Assembly: GCA_965153455.1 (NCBI GenBank)
Contig: OZ234496.1
Span: forward strand, 4,411,207 to 4,475,206
Direction: 5' to 3'
DNA from: Sphagnum compactum
Lineage: Eukaryota; Bryophyta; Sphagnopsida; Sphagnales
DNA length: 64,000 nucleotides
Shown here: positions 12,901 to 26,672 of the stretch, one piece after another
Numbering within the stretch: the first letter of the stretch is position 1
How the letters are laid out: every line of letters begins with the position of its first letter
Notes under the pieces: model-generated
What the model was told of the DNA's origin: nothing
The model's database searches: none
Seen by the model: the letters and a program-made list of their open reading frames with translations, nothing else
Position numbers and translations under genes: made by a program

Positions 12901-15900
12901 AAAGATATTAAAACACAACCAACAGTGAATTGAGAATTTTATATCTAGTTTATCAAGTCATGTGACAGTGTGTGATCCTTTAAGTTGGTAATGGTCAAGG
13001 AAATTGTATGCACATTTGTATCCTTTCAATCAATCAACAGAGAACAACAAGGAAGTAACCAAGGTTTAGAGAGTCGATAAGAGAGAGTGGTGTTGAAAGA
13101 TGACTAATGTTGGACACATCAAGGTGCATTTTTTGGGTGGATGTAGAAAGGCCAATTAATTAGATGTTTTGTCTCAACATTTTGTTGATCTTGTGATAGA
13201 ATGGTGGACAATTGAAACTACCATCTCTTCAAAATCATGAGAATATTGTTCAATTGTAGATCTTGTCAAAATAATATGAAAAACATTTTATGCACTACTT
13301 ATATATATCCTAGGTTGATATCATTTCCAACGAGTCTTTTCTTGTGTGAATGGTTGCAAAAATTTGAATGATTAATATAGGTGTTTTCTATAACTTGATG
13401 GAAGTTAGAACTAAGTTCATAAGGATTGAATTTTTGTCATGTTTGCTTGTGAAATCATTACCAATAAAATGTGATTTGGAAAGTTAACAATGTCTTGTTC
13501 AAGTGTTTGTTGAATTGAGTGTTTCCTTGACATGCATGCTAAGGATAGATTGAAGTAGAAAGTGCTTTACTTAGGGCTAAGTGATTGACATAGGTGCTTA
13601 CTAAATGATGACAAATGGAGAATGTGTTTAAGAAAGGATGGTAGTGTTTTATTTAAGTGCTTGATAAATCAATTGTGCTTGTTAAGGACAATTAGAAGCA
13701 AGATGTGCTATGAAGAAGGTCCAAGTGATTAATGTGGGTGCTTGCTAGACCATGACAAAAGTGAAATGTGCTAAGCAAAGGTTTTGAGTCTTTGCTTAAG
13801 GTGCAACTTGGTAAATATATGGTGATTGGTTTGAAAAGGACTATGTGATTTTGAATTTATAAATTCTAGTTGTGTTTGCATTCCATTGCTTTGGTTGTTG
13901 CTAATAAATCCAACAACTACTAAATTTGAAATAGTGAAGTGCTTTTGTTCTTACAATTTTATATATTTGATTATTGGATCATCTCCTTTGAAAGCATTGA
14001 GTTATGTGATTTTGAGATGTCACATATAGGGTTGAATGATTGTTTTAGGTTTTGTGAATGGGTTGGTAAAGTCAATAACTTTGATGACATGAAATTAAGT
14101 GATTTCTTTCATTTTTCTCATAAAAGTCATTTTATATGTGTTTTGTGATTATTAAGTTGATAAATGCAACATTTTCTTTTAAAGCACCAAGCTACGTGAT
14201 TTTTTTCATTCGACTTTTTGTATATAAGTCAACGTGATGGATGAGTGCTTTCTAATTATTATTAATCAATGTAACAATTTTAATTAGAGCACCAAGTGTT
14301 AAGTGATTTGGTATTTTGAATTGTGAACCATTATTTATTCATTATATGGTGGGCTTTACTAGGTGATTAGATCTCACAAATTTGTGGGTTTGATTGATTG
14401 TTTAAGGATATTTGAAAAACTTGATGAATTTAACAACAAACATGATAGCATCAACTTTAGCCAAATTCTTTTTAGACAAATTTGTTGATGATTCAATATG
14501 TCATCTAGGTGATCTTTGACTAGTATTATCAACAATGCTACAAATTACTTGAAAAACCACTACTTATCCAAAGTGCTTTGGATAGTAGTAGTTGATTAAA
14601 ATATCACTATTTTGAAAACCCAACTATATTTTGAATCATTACTTTGCATTTTTTTCATTAACCCATATAATTGCAAGCTTTTTTTTGTTCAATTTTGGAC
14701 CAAATTAAATGTGTCTATGCATAAAATTGTGGGCTTTTCAACAATTTTCTTACATGCCTAATTTGTGACCCCTAATAAATCCAAGAACTAATGATTGTAA
14801 AAAAACCAAGTTAAGTCAATTTGTTATTTCAATTCTATATGTGACTCAAAACGTTTTATGAGTGTTTTGTGATCAAAGCTTCAATACATAATGTATCAAT
14901 TGTTTTGGAAGGAATAACCTTTAATGCATTCTACTCAAGATCACATGCATGTTTTCAGTCCTTATCATGAATTTTTTATTAGCCCAAATAATCACAACTA
15001 ATTTTTTGAATTAGTATTAGCTTGCTTTTGTTGGGAAATAAAATTGTTTAACTCAATTTTGTAGGTGACTCGAAGTGATATTGATGATTTTTATTCTTAT
15101 TGCTAATAATGCAACACTTGTTTTGGAAGCACCAAACTATGAGTGACATTTTTGAAGATTAGAATTACATTACCCTTGATGCATCATGACTATTCACCTT
15201 CAAAATTGATGATGCATCCATATATTTTTAATTTTTGTATTTTGATGCATCAATAAACGATGATTACAAAGATTGGGAGCTTTGACAATTGCACATAGAA
15301 ATTAGTTCAATGCATCAAATTTTTTTTGCCATGAATCACACACAAAAAAATGGTGTACAAGTTCAATTGAAAAATTAATTTTCTTAAAAATTTAAACAAT
15401 AATTAACCTACATGTGGCTAGCATAATACATGTTTAAAAACTTGCATTACAACAATAATCGAAAGATAATTTTTTACCAAGCAAGCAATTAGGCATTTTA
15501 GCACATATTGTTTCGCAATGTTGTTCACTTTATTTTTGCAGTAAAACTCAAGTGCACATATAAACCAACAAATGGTTCTAAACAATACAAAAGATTTCCC
15601 AAATGGGATATGGGAGACTATTGAACACAATTAAGATGCATGTTTTAGGCTTGGATTAAATATTTTACCTCAAGTATGAACTTTGAAAAGTTCAATATGC
15701 AATCACTTATAGTAATTAAATGCTTCAACGTGGGAGCAATCCAATTGCAAATTTTGGAAGCCCCAAATATTGTATATAAAAGCTAGAATAATCCATAAGG
15801 TATTTTAGCCAAGATTTGCACCTTCAAAAGGAATTCATAATATCAAAAGAAGTCTGCAATAACACATAAGGAACACTAACAATTGGCAAGGAGTTATATA

Positions 15901-18900
15901 AGCAAACATTGCTTTACTAACTTTCCTTACTTCCATAATTTCAACCTTCAACAAGCTTTGTTTCCTTTTGTACTTCACAAGGACAATGACCTTGAAGGAA
16001 GGACCAAAAAGTTTATTAACCTATACTTACTCTTGAAAAAAATGCTTATTACCTATTGAAAGCATTTGCACATTATTACTTGAAATGATCATCCGTTGAC
16101 TAAAAACATTGACCTTCTTTATTTGCATAACTTCAACGAGCTCTACTTGCTTTAGAAATAAATAAGGACAATGCATTTAAAAATAAGAACTAGAATGTTT
16201 TGTAAGCTTTATTTACTTTTGAAGGGAGTGCTTACAGGCAAATACATGGTTAGGTGTCTCAAAAGTGATGTTTGAAAGTCCTAACATTAACGATTTTTTA
16301 AATAATTTTCACAATTATCAAACCATGAGTCCTATAATTATCCCCTGTGCTTTTAATCATAAATATTAATAAGCCAACCTATGAATATCCCTAAACATGT
16401 GATTGATCGAAAAATCCCTGCAAAAGACTAAAGTTTTTCGCATGAAATGGATTTTCAAGAATAAAAATTTACAACAGTCACATCATTTAAAACTATTAAA
16501 AATTAAAATATATATTAAGAAAGTTTCAATGCACTCCACTAATAAAAGCTTCATTTGATGGTTTTTTTTTAAAAAAATTGACACTACTGTGACATATTTT
16601 TGAATCCACATTTTTCATTTTTGGTGCGACAAACGTAATGTTTTCATTTCAAAAGTTCATTATGAGTTCATAATCTTTTTAGAATTCATCTAATTTTTTT
16701 TATAATGATTCCCATTAAAGTTTATGACAACATGAATAATAAAAAAAATGACAATGTTAATTTTGAATATGGCTTTAAATTTTACATTTGTATGTAATCC
16801 AAAAAAATAACAAGTGTGACAATCCAAACAATCCACCTATTCATGTTTTCACCCTTATTACTTTTAACAAGTGCTTGGAAGTAGATGAAAATAAATTTTA
16901 ATGAAACTTAAACATTTGGAATCATGTGAAATGAAATTGTAATGAAGTAAACATATGGACAATGAATTTTATTGATGTTTAAACACCCTACCTACTTTCA
17001 AAGAATGGATAACAATTGACATCTTTCCTTAACTAATATCTACTATCGCTAATCTTGCCATGAACATCACAGTGTTTGCTTTTGAACTTGCAATTTGAAA
17101 TTATAATGCAATTAATTTTCATCCCACAAGTGCCACATGCTTTAGCACTTGCTGTTGTTGAAGTAAACTTTGTTTAACTTATGCTAAAATACAAACCTAT
17201 ACATACTCAAAGGCTAACAAATTGTGCCTAAGCAACAATAAATGCTTTCCAAAATGGGTCTTAGTAGAAATGCAAAAGGATTATGGTTCAAAATATAATA
17301 AGAATAACATACCTGAATTTAGAAAAGTTTAATAGTCCCAAATGATTCAAGATGTGGTATGGTTTTTGGACCTTTAATTGTTAAAATTAGATGACAAAGA
17401 CCTTCTATAAACCCCTAGGTTCCTTATTAAAGTCATACATCTAATCTTTTACATTGTAACTATTATAATCATGCTCCTCCCACTTTTGTTGTTCTATGCT
17501 CCTTTAAGTGGAGCTTGATCACAGCACAAAAGTTTAACAAGGTGCACCTTATAGTGACACCCATCTTCATTCTTGTCTACTAAGGTTTTCCAAGCTCTAT
17601 TGCATAGACGCAAATTGAAAAGTAGTGTAACGTAGTCTTTCCATGGATGAATTTTCAAGATACAAGGCCAAATGTAATCCAAAATTGATTTATCAAGAAC
17701 TAGGGTTAAAAGTTCCCCAATTGCAAACTCATCAGTTTGTCTTTGAACCCACACATATGTTTTAAGAAACTATGTTTGTTTGACAATTGTAGAAATTAAG
17801 GTTTAATGATATTATTTTGCTATCATAGAATGCCCATGTGTTCTAATTTCATAGATCCTTTGAAACACTCATAAAATTGAAACTACTTGAAAATGAAAAG
17901 TTCAATGAAAAAAACATGTTTTACAAGTCAGCAATAATGCACTCCAAAAGATTACCACTTTGGGCTCGAGGGATTTTGATGAATGTGCTTAGGCTTCTTT
18001 CATATCTTGGTTTAATGAGTTGTTCAAAATGCTCAAACTCTCACAACAATTCAAAGTTCAAATGTGTTGTCAACTAAATGCTCTTGCAACAATTCACAAC
18101 ATTCAAGATCTAGTTATGGCACATTGAGCATTACATGTACATGTCCAACTTCCCAAAGTATTGCAACCAAACAAAGATGATAACAACAATAATTGAGGGG
18201 TGTACATGGTGAAATTTGTTAACCAAGTTTTGAAATTTTCATTACCATCCTTGATAAGACTAGTTGACCTTACTAACCTTGATAAGCCACCCATTGTTTG
18301 CCACATGCCCCATAAAAACGAAGCCAATCCTTCTAAAGGTCTTGGATTTGATGTTGATTTATTTCTTTGTGTATGCTTGCACCCATGATCTTACCATGTT
18401 CAGTTGCACCTTCATCACCTTTATAATTTCAAACATTAAAATTAAAAACTCAAATAATATAAAATACCAAAATTTGATGCAAATGAAAAATATTTAAAGC
18501 AATAGCTTCAATATGTGCATATTAAAAATTTAGATAAGAATAAGGTGAGGAAAATAAAGTTCCTTCACATAACACCCCAAACACCTTGTTTGAGGCATAT
18601 AATGTAAAATTTTAACATTTAATGTCCCCTAGATAATTTCACCATGATAAAATTTGTTTAAAAAATATACAACTATATATGAACATTTAAATTCTAACAA
18701 ATGAATTGCCAAACTAGTGGGAAAACTATCTAAAAATGGTAGGATTGCAATAGGCATGCATACCAACTAATCAAAATCATAATAATGGCATTAGGCTCAC
18801 TACTCATGTTGACATGTGAACATGACTATTGTATGTGTGCTCCCCAAAAAAAAGGTGAATGTGAAGCTTTGCTTACTTGGAAATGTTAACCAAAAACTTT

Positions 18901-20000
18901 TTTTGATTGGGTTAACAAGAACCTTTTTGCAATCATCATATTTTCTATTGAATCTATGAGTTATTATATGTAACAAGAAGCTTGTTTAGAAAACTTGATG
19001 AGTCATGCAAGGTTGGAAACTTTTTAAATATTTCCTATTGAAATTTGATAAGGGGCAAGCTTCTCTAGTCCAACAGAAAAATTCTAGGTATCTTGCCTTA
19101 TTATTGTGTGGATTAAGATTGTTTTGAATTGATTTAAGTATTTTGTGCAAGGATCTGAAAAAATATTTTGAGAGAGAAAATAAATTACAGCAAATAATAT
19201 GTAGTTTGAGTTCATGTTTTGTTTTGAATTAGATATGGATTGTTGAAAGTTAATGGTAGACTCACTTATTTATTGATCAAGGATGGGTTGATTATCATGT
19301 GCATGCTTTTTAACAATTATATCCCTTGTCAAACTTATTTTCCTACTTAGGTACATGCATAAGTAATTTGTGTTACTTGGGTATTCATCTAGGATTCTTC
19401 ATAAATGCAACCTTATTGTAATGTACAACAAATTCATATTGAACATGTCGTAGAGAGGCGTGACACCGAATATCTCCACAATTGTTTTTTCTAACATAAA
19501 TCAATTAGGATATTATCTACAAGCACCACTTTAACTTCATTTTTTTAATGTCAATCATGAACAAATACCAACTCATTGATCATCATTTAGTTATGCAATT
19601 GTTATCTTTAAGTGTATGTATTATCAATAGCTATAGTGCTTATTATAGTTTTCATGCAATAGCCAAAGAACCTAAGCACATATAACGTATAGAAAAGTCA
19701 TGAGAATGGAAAGGTTCTATAAGGCATAGAAATAAGAAGGCCCATGAAAATAGGACAAAATACTATAGTGTTTCGACAAGACCGAATGTGAAGGTGAAAT
19801 TGACAAACCACATCATGTATATCATATTCTTTGTATATTGAGATGCTAACACATGGGTATATAGTTTTTATTGTTGTCATTATAGTCGATGTGCATGACA
19901 TTTTTGAATTATGTGCTTAAAATTTTCTACATGACCATTCTTGAGTTGGGTACCATGCTAGACTGATACTGGTCCGACCATATTGGTATGACTTGAAGCA
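9901..20000. other. AT-rich intergenic block with decayed repeat traces
   Basis: I see no intact gene. Patches look like worn coding sequence: near 10,420-10,560 and 12,650-13,260 on the plus strand, and 17,494-17,754 on the minus strand (86 codons, containing RLCNRAWKTLVD). Each is broken by stops or frameshifts within a few hundred bases and I cannot assign any family. They probably derive from old repeats, but this is inference. Confidence 0.45.
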
Positions 20001-20817
20001 ATACCATCCTCGTACCAGTCCTTCTCTAGTAAGGACATTCATCTTCTGGGCACTTCAGCTGTTAATAACTCATAAGGGCATCAAGTTAGATAAATGAAAC
20101 TACTTAACTTTTTACACACCTCTCAAGCTTTGTCAAATTGAGCCCACTTTTTTTTGGAACCTGGAGTTTTGAGTAGTACTAAGAGGGTTCAGAAGATCGA
20201 TCCTCTTGGTGACTTGCAACTGGTCTTTCTTTGTTGCTGGATTGGACAGCACCAAAATGCACACACAAATTGATTGGTTTTACACCAGGTATTAATGAGG
20301 TTCAAAACTCATGCTTGTACAGTTTTAGTACTCCCAAAATGCTACTAAATGTGGGGAGACTCTGTCTAGTTTGTCTTTTTGCAGCCTGTGTGATTCTGTG
20401 TAGAAACTGTGCAGTTATGCTTGTTTTGTCAAGTAAAAAATTTTAATATTTTTGTGCTGCATGTTCTGATGTCTAGAACACCCATTTCAAACCCATCGTG
20501 TCTCCCTCTCTCTCTCTCTCTCTCTCAAAAGAGCATGCCATTATATTACTCCCATCGAACATTGTAGAGTCAACCCAGTCAACTCTTTGTGGTTTGGCAT
20601 GCATATGCCATGTTCTGCAACACCATAACTGAAAGAGTTTGTTAAGTCATAATTTAATTTTTGTTTCAGCTGGCTGCTAGAACTTAGATTTGAACCAGGC
20701 ACCTCACCACTGCAGAACTAATGATTTACCTTCACCTTTAATTGCAACCATCATAGTGTAGTTGGGTCTAAATATATAGTTGTTTTCATCAACAACCATC
20801 CAACCTTGTAATAGAAG

Positions 20818-21000
20818 CATGCGTGCGATTGTCGCATGCACGGCTTGATCCCCATGAAGTTGGATGGGGTGTTTAGCATCTTGCCTCATGACAAACTGAG
20901 GATACAACCATGCGTGCGATCGTCACATGAATGGCTTGGACCCGATGAAGTTGGATGGGGGGTGTTTAGCATTTTTGCCTCATGACAAAGGGAGGATATG
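20818..21000. repeat. 91-bp tandem duplication
   Basis: The segment starting CATGCGTGCGAT at 20,818 is repeated from 20,909 with scattered differences. Both copies contain GATGAAGTTGGATGGGG and GCCTCATGACAAA, in the same order and at the same spacing. Confidence 0.85.
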
Positions 21001-21931
21001 AGGATACCTACCATCAGCATACATTTTCAACATTGTGTAAGAGTAATGCTCATTTTTATTTAAATTAAAATTAAGGTCAAACCAGTCAAACCTTGCAGTA
21101 GAACAGTGCAACTCCACACAATGTGTTCCATTGACATCTGGACAATGCTTGCTACAGGGTATTTAATGTCTTTCCTAAATGTCCCACTCAAATGCATCTT
21201 CAATAGAGTATGTACAAATTATTTCTTATTCATAGCTTTTCCGTCTATATATATGTAGTAGTGTGTCTCTTTTATTTGATTTGATTTTTTTTCAATTTTG
21301 TGATGTAGTTGAAGTGGTGATCATCCATAAGATGATCTAGCCAGATTTGGCAAAAAAGTATGAAACTAATGATTTTTAGCATCCTTTTTTGGCTATTGAA
21401 TGGAAGTTAGGATAGAGTTTGGTGATTTGAAAAAATTAAGAAAAGAATTAAAGAGTTTTTGGCAACTGAAATATTGGAAAAACCACTAAATTTTTGCCAT
21501 TTTGAAAAAAAAAATCCTCCATGTGGCCAAAATTCCTTGGACAGAACTGCCTTGGACACTCCACTTATCACGTTTTATGTGTAGGGTAAAGCCTTTGGAT
21601 GGGGACATTCTCAAAATAAGGGGCCTAGGACACAAGGTGGTAGGTGGCTCTAGACAGAATTTGGGGAATGTCTGCCAGCCATATACTTTCCCGATTGTAA
21701 AGAATGAGGCCAAGGTTATCATGAACCTATGTAGATCATGAGATGTAGGACTTGACGAGGGCTCTAAGTGAAGGGTTAAGCCCAAGGTTGTGAGCTTTCT
21801 TGAGCATAAACAGCTAGGAAAGGGAACAAAAAAATGAGGAGCATTTCAAAAAATGGAATGCCCACTTCCTTTTTTTGAAACACCCCCCCCAAATAGCAAA
21901 GGAAAAATTATGGCCTCCATGAGATCCCTCT

Positions 21932-22050
21932 CATTCTTAAGGAGTGACCATAATATTCCTCCTCTTTTCTTGGAATATTCATGGAAATAAGATGCCCTCG
22001 GAGTACACTAGAAAATTTCTCCAAGTGCTCTAAGAGATGCTTTGCATTGC
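21932..22050. repeat. Dispersed repeat family A, copy 1
   Basis: The ordered words AAGGAGTGA, TTCCTCCTCTTTTCTTGGA, ATATTCATGG, GATGCCCTC and CTTTGCA are shared with copies near 26,350-26,445 and 26,570-26,672. The copies differ by many substitutions and small gaps, so the family is old. I see no terminal repeats or coding capacity. Confidence 0.6.
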
Positions 22051-24835
22051 TTGTACAAGACACTAAGTAATGTACAAGTTTTGCAGCTGGAATGTTATGA
22101 ACTCTGCAGTTGTGACTTTTCATGAGACTATGTCAGTTTCCAAAAATGGGCAACTAATCAAATATTGGCAGTGCTTAATCAACTGCAACCCACTCTCTTT
22201 TGAGGATCTGAGTATTGGGGGGGGGATGATCTTTGAGTACAAATCTTTAGAGTGTGATTACCAACAGGCTTCAAAGATCATAAACAAGGATGTCTAGAGT
22301 GTGTGTTGTGCCAGAAGACTTCAAAGAATTAGGATCTGATGATGACAATAGTTGTAATGTTATGCTGAATCCATTTATCCATCCATTTATCCATCCTAGT
22401 GCCTGAATCCTGACTCACTAATCTTGGATTGGGTTCAGAGTAAGTATCAATTTGGTGGTAGTACATTATTATGCAATATCAGCAGCCTGGGGTACCACTG
22501 ACCTTAGAAACTTCTTCTGCAACAATTTGATATAAATTCTACTCTGCTTTGACAGCTTATCTGAAACATTAAGTCTTAGAAACATTGTTGTTTTTGGCAA
22601 TGTTAAGTCCAACAGACGCCAAAATGGAATAATGCTAGTACATACTAAGCTGCAAGGAGCAAGCAACCTGGTTGCTCTTTCTAAGAAGTTTTTAAAGCCT
22701 AGAATTTCAGCATGCCAGAAGTTAGAACCACCACCTTGCTTTGGAATTCTTTTATAGAAAAGGTCTTAACTAGAAATTTGGACGCCAAAGTTGGAAAAAT
22801 TTGCCAAAATTTCAATATCACGAACTTGAAGTTAAAAAACTCCGATAATGACACCCCTATTCTCTGGTTTGTGTTCAAAATTGCCAGCAAATTTCACCCT
22901 TTGATCATTATTTAGAAAAACATTCCTCAAACTCAGTGGTGTTTTTTTAAATTTTCATTTTCAACTAGTGTGACTTGTGCCATTGGCCCAAGTGTGAACA
23001 TGATTATGTAATTCCTCCAAACGTGAACACAACTTTGACAATAGAGCCCAATTGTGATTTCAAAAAAAAACTATGACAAAAACGATTCAAAATTCAAAAT
23101 CTCCCCACCCATAGGTCTAAAAATTACAAAATTATTTGTAAGAAAATCTTATTACCTTCAAGAAAATCCCAGGGCTTTCCAAGATGTTGCCTCAACTTCC
23201 CTAAAAGTACTACCTAGTTTTTCATTCGATTGAGTTTTCAATGACAAAATTATTCAATATTCAAAAGCTCTTGTACCATATCAAAACACCCTGGTGCACC
23301 GCTACCCATCAAGGGTATTGCAAGGGTACCAAGAGCACGGCAAGGGGGACACCATGCACGGTCTGCTGGGAGATTTCAACATGACAAAACAAAACAAAAC
23401 AAACAAACAAATCTTTCCTTAATAGCTAGATGTGTCACAACAAGAGAATTTCAATCTGGCACAAAAACAGACTTGGGAAATTCCTTCAAAGTATCTGCAG
23501 GTGCCAAAGCAACAAATTTGGAGGCATCTGTTTGTCTAATATCACAGAACTTTGATGATCTGAGAACCATATAATGCCCAATGTTCCCTACATTAGAGAT
23601 AGGTTTCATACTCTCTCACTCAGCTGATCACATTTATTGACAGACAAACAAGCCACATGCAATTGCACAGCACAGGAATAATAACTTGTTAATCAGGCTT
23701 CTGGAGTGCATACAGCTCGCTGCTGCCTGCATTTGTTGTTGTAATATTGACAGTAAACTTCTGCATTTCCATGCCCAATTTCTCGCTATTTGGTCGGTGA
23801 ATGAGGATGGTAATGATCCTACTATGAGAATGCACCAGTCTTATGGATTTGGGTTTGCAGTCCTGAACAAGTAAAGACAGTGAGTGAGAGGATTACCTTC
23901 ATTATCACTCTCTTGTTCAGGATTACTCCTGTCAAAGTTTGTCCATAAAATGCTAGTTCATTGTGATTTTTACACATAGTGTTGGATGTCCTTGTAGAAA
24001 CCTATTGCCATTTCCTGATATAGCTTTAAACAATTGAAGAAAAAGAGAAAAAAAAGTCCTAACTTATGAGGAAATATGTATTTTAAAATCACGAATATAA
24101 ATTAAATGAAATACAATCACACACAACACCTACACCACAAAGATATGAAAAGCTTTGATGTCTTGGGCTATGATTATCACATACTTAAAAAGCTTAAAAA
24201 GCTTGGTTTTGATGTGGGTTACATCAATAGGAGAACTTTGTGTCATGTATCTAAAGACCTTGCTTGATGGAGATTGTTCACCAAGTCCCACATTAGCCTG
24301 TTCCTTATGATCATTTTCACAACTATGGTAATCTTGAGTTTATTGGATCATTAGTTTCATAATGTACGAGGAATGAGCCTAATGTTCAATTCAACCCCTT
24401 CAATACTTGAAATGTAACTGAACGATTCATCCATTCTTAATTTAGGTCTAATAAGTGTATTAATCATTCTTTAACTTAAGACTTATAAAATTATGTCGCC
24501 CACTTTATGTATAAGGTCGCTATTTGACTTTTATTTGTCCCTAATTCAAAATAATTAAATAAACATATTATTCACCTCATCCACATATGAGTCCAAAATA
24601 AGCAATTAACTAAAAGATCCCAATGTGTAGGAGCCATAAGGTCAATCTTTATTCGTCATATCTACCATTTACCTCACGTCATAACTAATACTATTTATAG
24701 ATTCTACCATTAAGAATTGATTTTTGTGTGAGATATCAATTAATTACGCATGGTATCCCCATTACAGCCTTTTTTTTTATTTAGCCAAAAGAGGAAAAAT
24801 TAAAAATTAAAAAAATTAAAACGAAGTGATTATGG

Positions 24836-25014
24836 AGGTTTTCAATTCCTTGAAGTGGTGGAATTTTTTTGGGCCAGATTTCTATATTTGATTTTTAATG
24901 TGTAGCCAGAAATATAGAAACAATGATCAAAGATTTGCACTTCATATCTGGTTTATAGCCAAATTTCGCTAAACCTTCCTAGGAATGATCACCACTTTGG
25001 CTACAAACAAAAAT
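24836..25014. repeat. Dispersed repeat family B, copy 1
   Basis: Shared ordered words include GATTTCTATATTTGATTTT, GAAATATAGAA, AAAGATTTG, CTTCCTAGG and CACTTTGGCTACAAACAAAAA. The same order occurs at 63,591-63,812. Related fragments with CCAAATTTGGCTAAA lie near 9,380 and 59,740. No terminal inverted repeats or protein are evident. Confidence 0.65.
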
Positions 25015-26180
25015 CCCTAAAAATAAAAAACAATGTCCCTCCCACACCAAAAAAAATAGTAAAACTGCAAAGAGAAAGTATAAGCAGCCTTTACACAGAC
25101 ATACTTATACACCTTCTACAAGAGCACCATTCCTAGTTACTTACAAATAGGATCCTCATCAAGACACCCTCACAGATTCAAGCATCAGACCTAAACCTAA
25201 ACCCTAATAAATCTCCCCAAATCTACAACTTCAATCCATGTGATCTTTAGATTATATGGCCACCTTTTTTTCTCTTGCATGATTTTTTTTTCCCCTAATG
25301 ATCCATTGAGATACCAGATGAGAAAGACGAACGCCTAAATTCCATTGTTGAATGACATATATATATATATCCCATTTTTAGGGTTGTTGAGATTAATTCA
25401 AGACTTAGCTTTTATGTCTTTGAATGGAACATGTTACGTTGCTAATGTGGGTTACGTTAGAAAACTTCAAAAGTAAATAGAATCTGCAAGTAAATGATGA
25501 GAATTCCTTTGAATGATTGTCACAATACAAGATTGGACCCATCACACTACTACGCTTGTATAGTTGATCTGTGATGGATGGTTTTAGGAATGTAATGGGT
25601 TTTTGGGATGAAAGCAACCAGGTGGTGGCATAATCTAAAGGTTGCCAATCTTTCATATTTGTAGATTGAATTTGTAAGATTAGTGACGATTACAACACAA
25701 AAATAATAACTCATGTTGTGCTTTGTAGGTTCAATCTTTCTTGAAATTTTGTGCAGGGTGAAGTTCAAGGCAGCATAATGGGATGTATCCATTGGAAAGT
25801 ACAATGCAAGCGTCCACATGAACTTAAAGAATCTGTGTTATTTTCACTAGTGCAAGAGGACGCCTTAACAAGCATAAAAAGTGGGTTTAGGGTTTACAGT
25901 TTAGGGTGCACGGGCTTTTCAAAAGCATAATGCCCACCGAGGTGGGTGTTTCATTATTTCCAAAAGCTTGTTGGCTTTTTTATTATTGTCCCCGATGATA
26001 CCCGACAGGTATCTGGCTGGTACCCACCAAGCATCACACGAAAACATAGTAAAAAAACTGATTGCAGTTTTTTATGTAGAGCCTTGGTCATGGGGCTTTA
26101 TCTACTTCAAACATAAGTAGATCTACAAGGTGTAGGAGGGGGAGGTTCTTACAACTACTCCTTAAGAGCGAGAAGAATCT

Positions 26181-26380
26181 TACACCTATAAATAGGCACC
26201 TACTTCTCTTTAAGATTGGGAGGAACCTTACACCTATGAATAAATAGGAACCTACTTCTCTTTAAGAGTTAGAAGAATCTTATGCCTATAAATAGGTACC
26301 CACTTCTCTTTAAGAGAGGAAAGAATCTTATGCCTATACACCTACTTCTCTTTAAGGAGTGAGCCTAAGATTCCTCTTCT
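26181..26380. repeat. Four-unit array of about 50 bp with CCTATAAATAGG motif
   Basis: Units share CCTATAAATAGG (degenerate in the last unit), then CACCTACTTCTCTTTAAGAG and AGAATCTTA, with a period of about 48-52 bp. The last unit runs into a copy of repeat family A. TATAAATA inside the unit resembles a TATA box, but no gene follows. Confidence 0.75.
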
Positions 26381-26445
26381 TGTCTAGGAGATTTATGGCC
26401 ATAGGGTGCCCTCCAAAATATACAACTAAAATTCCTCCACAAGGC
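26350..26445. repeat. Dispersed repeat family A, copy 2
   Basis: It shares TTTAAGGAGTGA, AAGATTCCTCTTCTT, TTTATGGCCATAGGGTGCCC and CTCCACAAGG-type words, in order, with the copy at 21,932. It lies directly after the four-unit array. Confidence 0.55.
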
Positions 26446-26569
26446 AAACCTCAACATAACCTTAAAACATTCATTGATCTACAAGGTGTAAGTAAGAAGG
26501 GGAGAATCTTACAGCTACTCCATAAGATTGGTGGCATCTAACACCATAAATAGGAATTATTTCCCTCCC

Positions 26570-26672
26570 ACCCAGGAGTAGATGTAAGATCCCTCTTCTT
26601 TTCTGGAGGAATATCCATGAATCTAATGTGCACTCCAAAAGACTTTGGAAATCTCTGCAAAGTGCTTTACAA
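26570..26672. repeat. Dispersed repeat family A, copy 3
   Basis: It shares AGGAGTAGATGTAAGATCCC, TCTTCTTTTCTGGAGGA, ATATCCATGAAT, CACTCCAAAAGAC and CTCTGCAAAGTGCTTTAC with the other copies. It lies only about 130 bp after copy 2, so the pair may have arisen as a local duplication. Confidence 0.55.

Noticed and set aside
20640-20760. tRNA- or SINE-like GGTTCAAATC box on the minus strand
   Set aside because: A B-box-like motif is present, but no acceptor or T-arm pairing and no properly spaced A box could be drawn.
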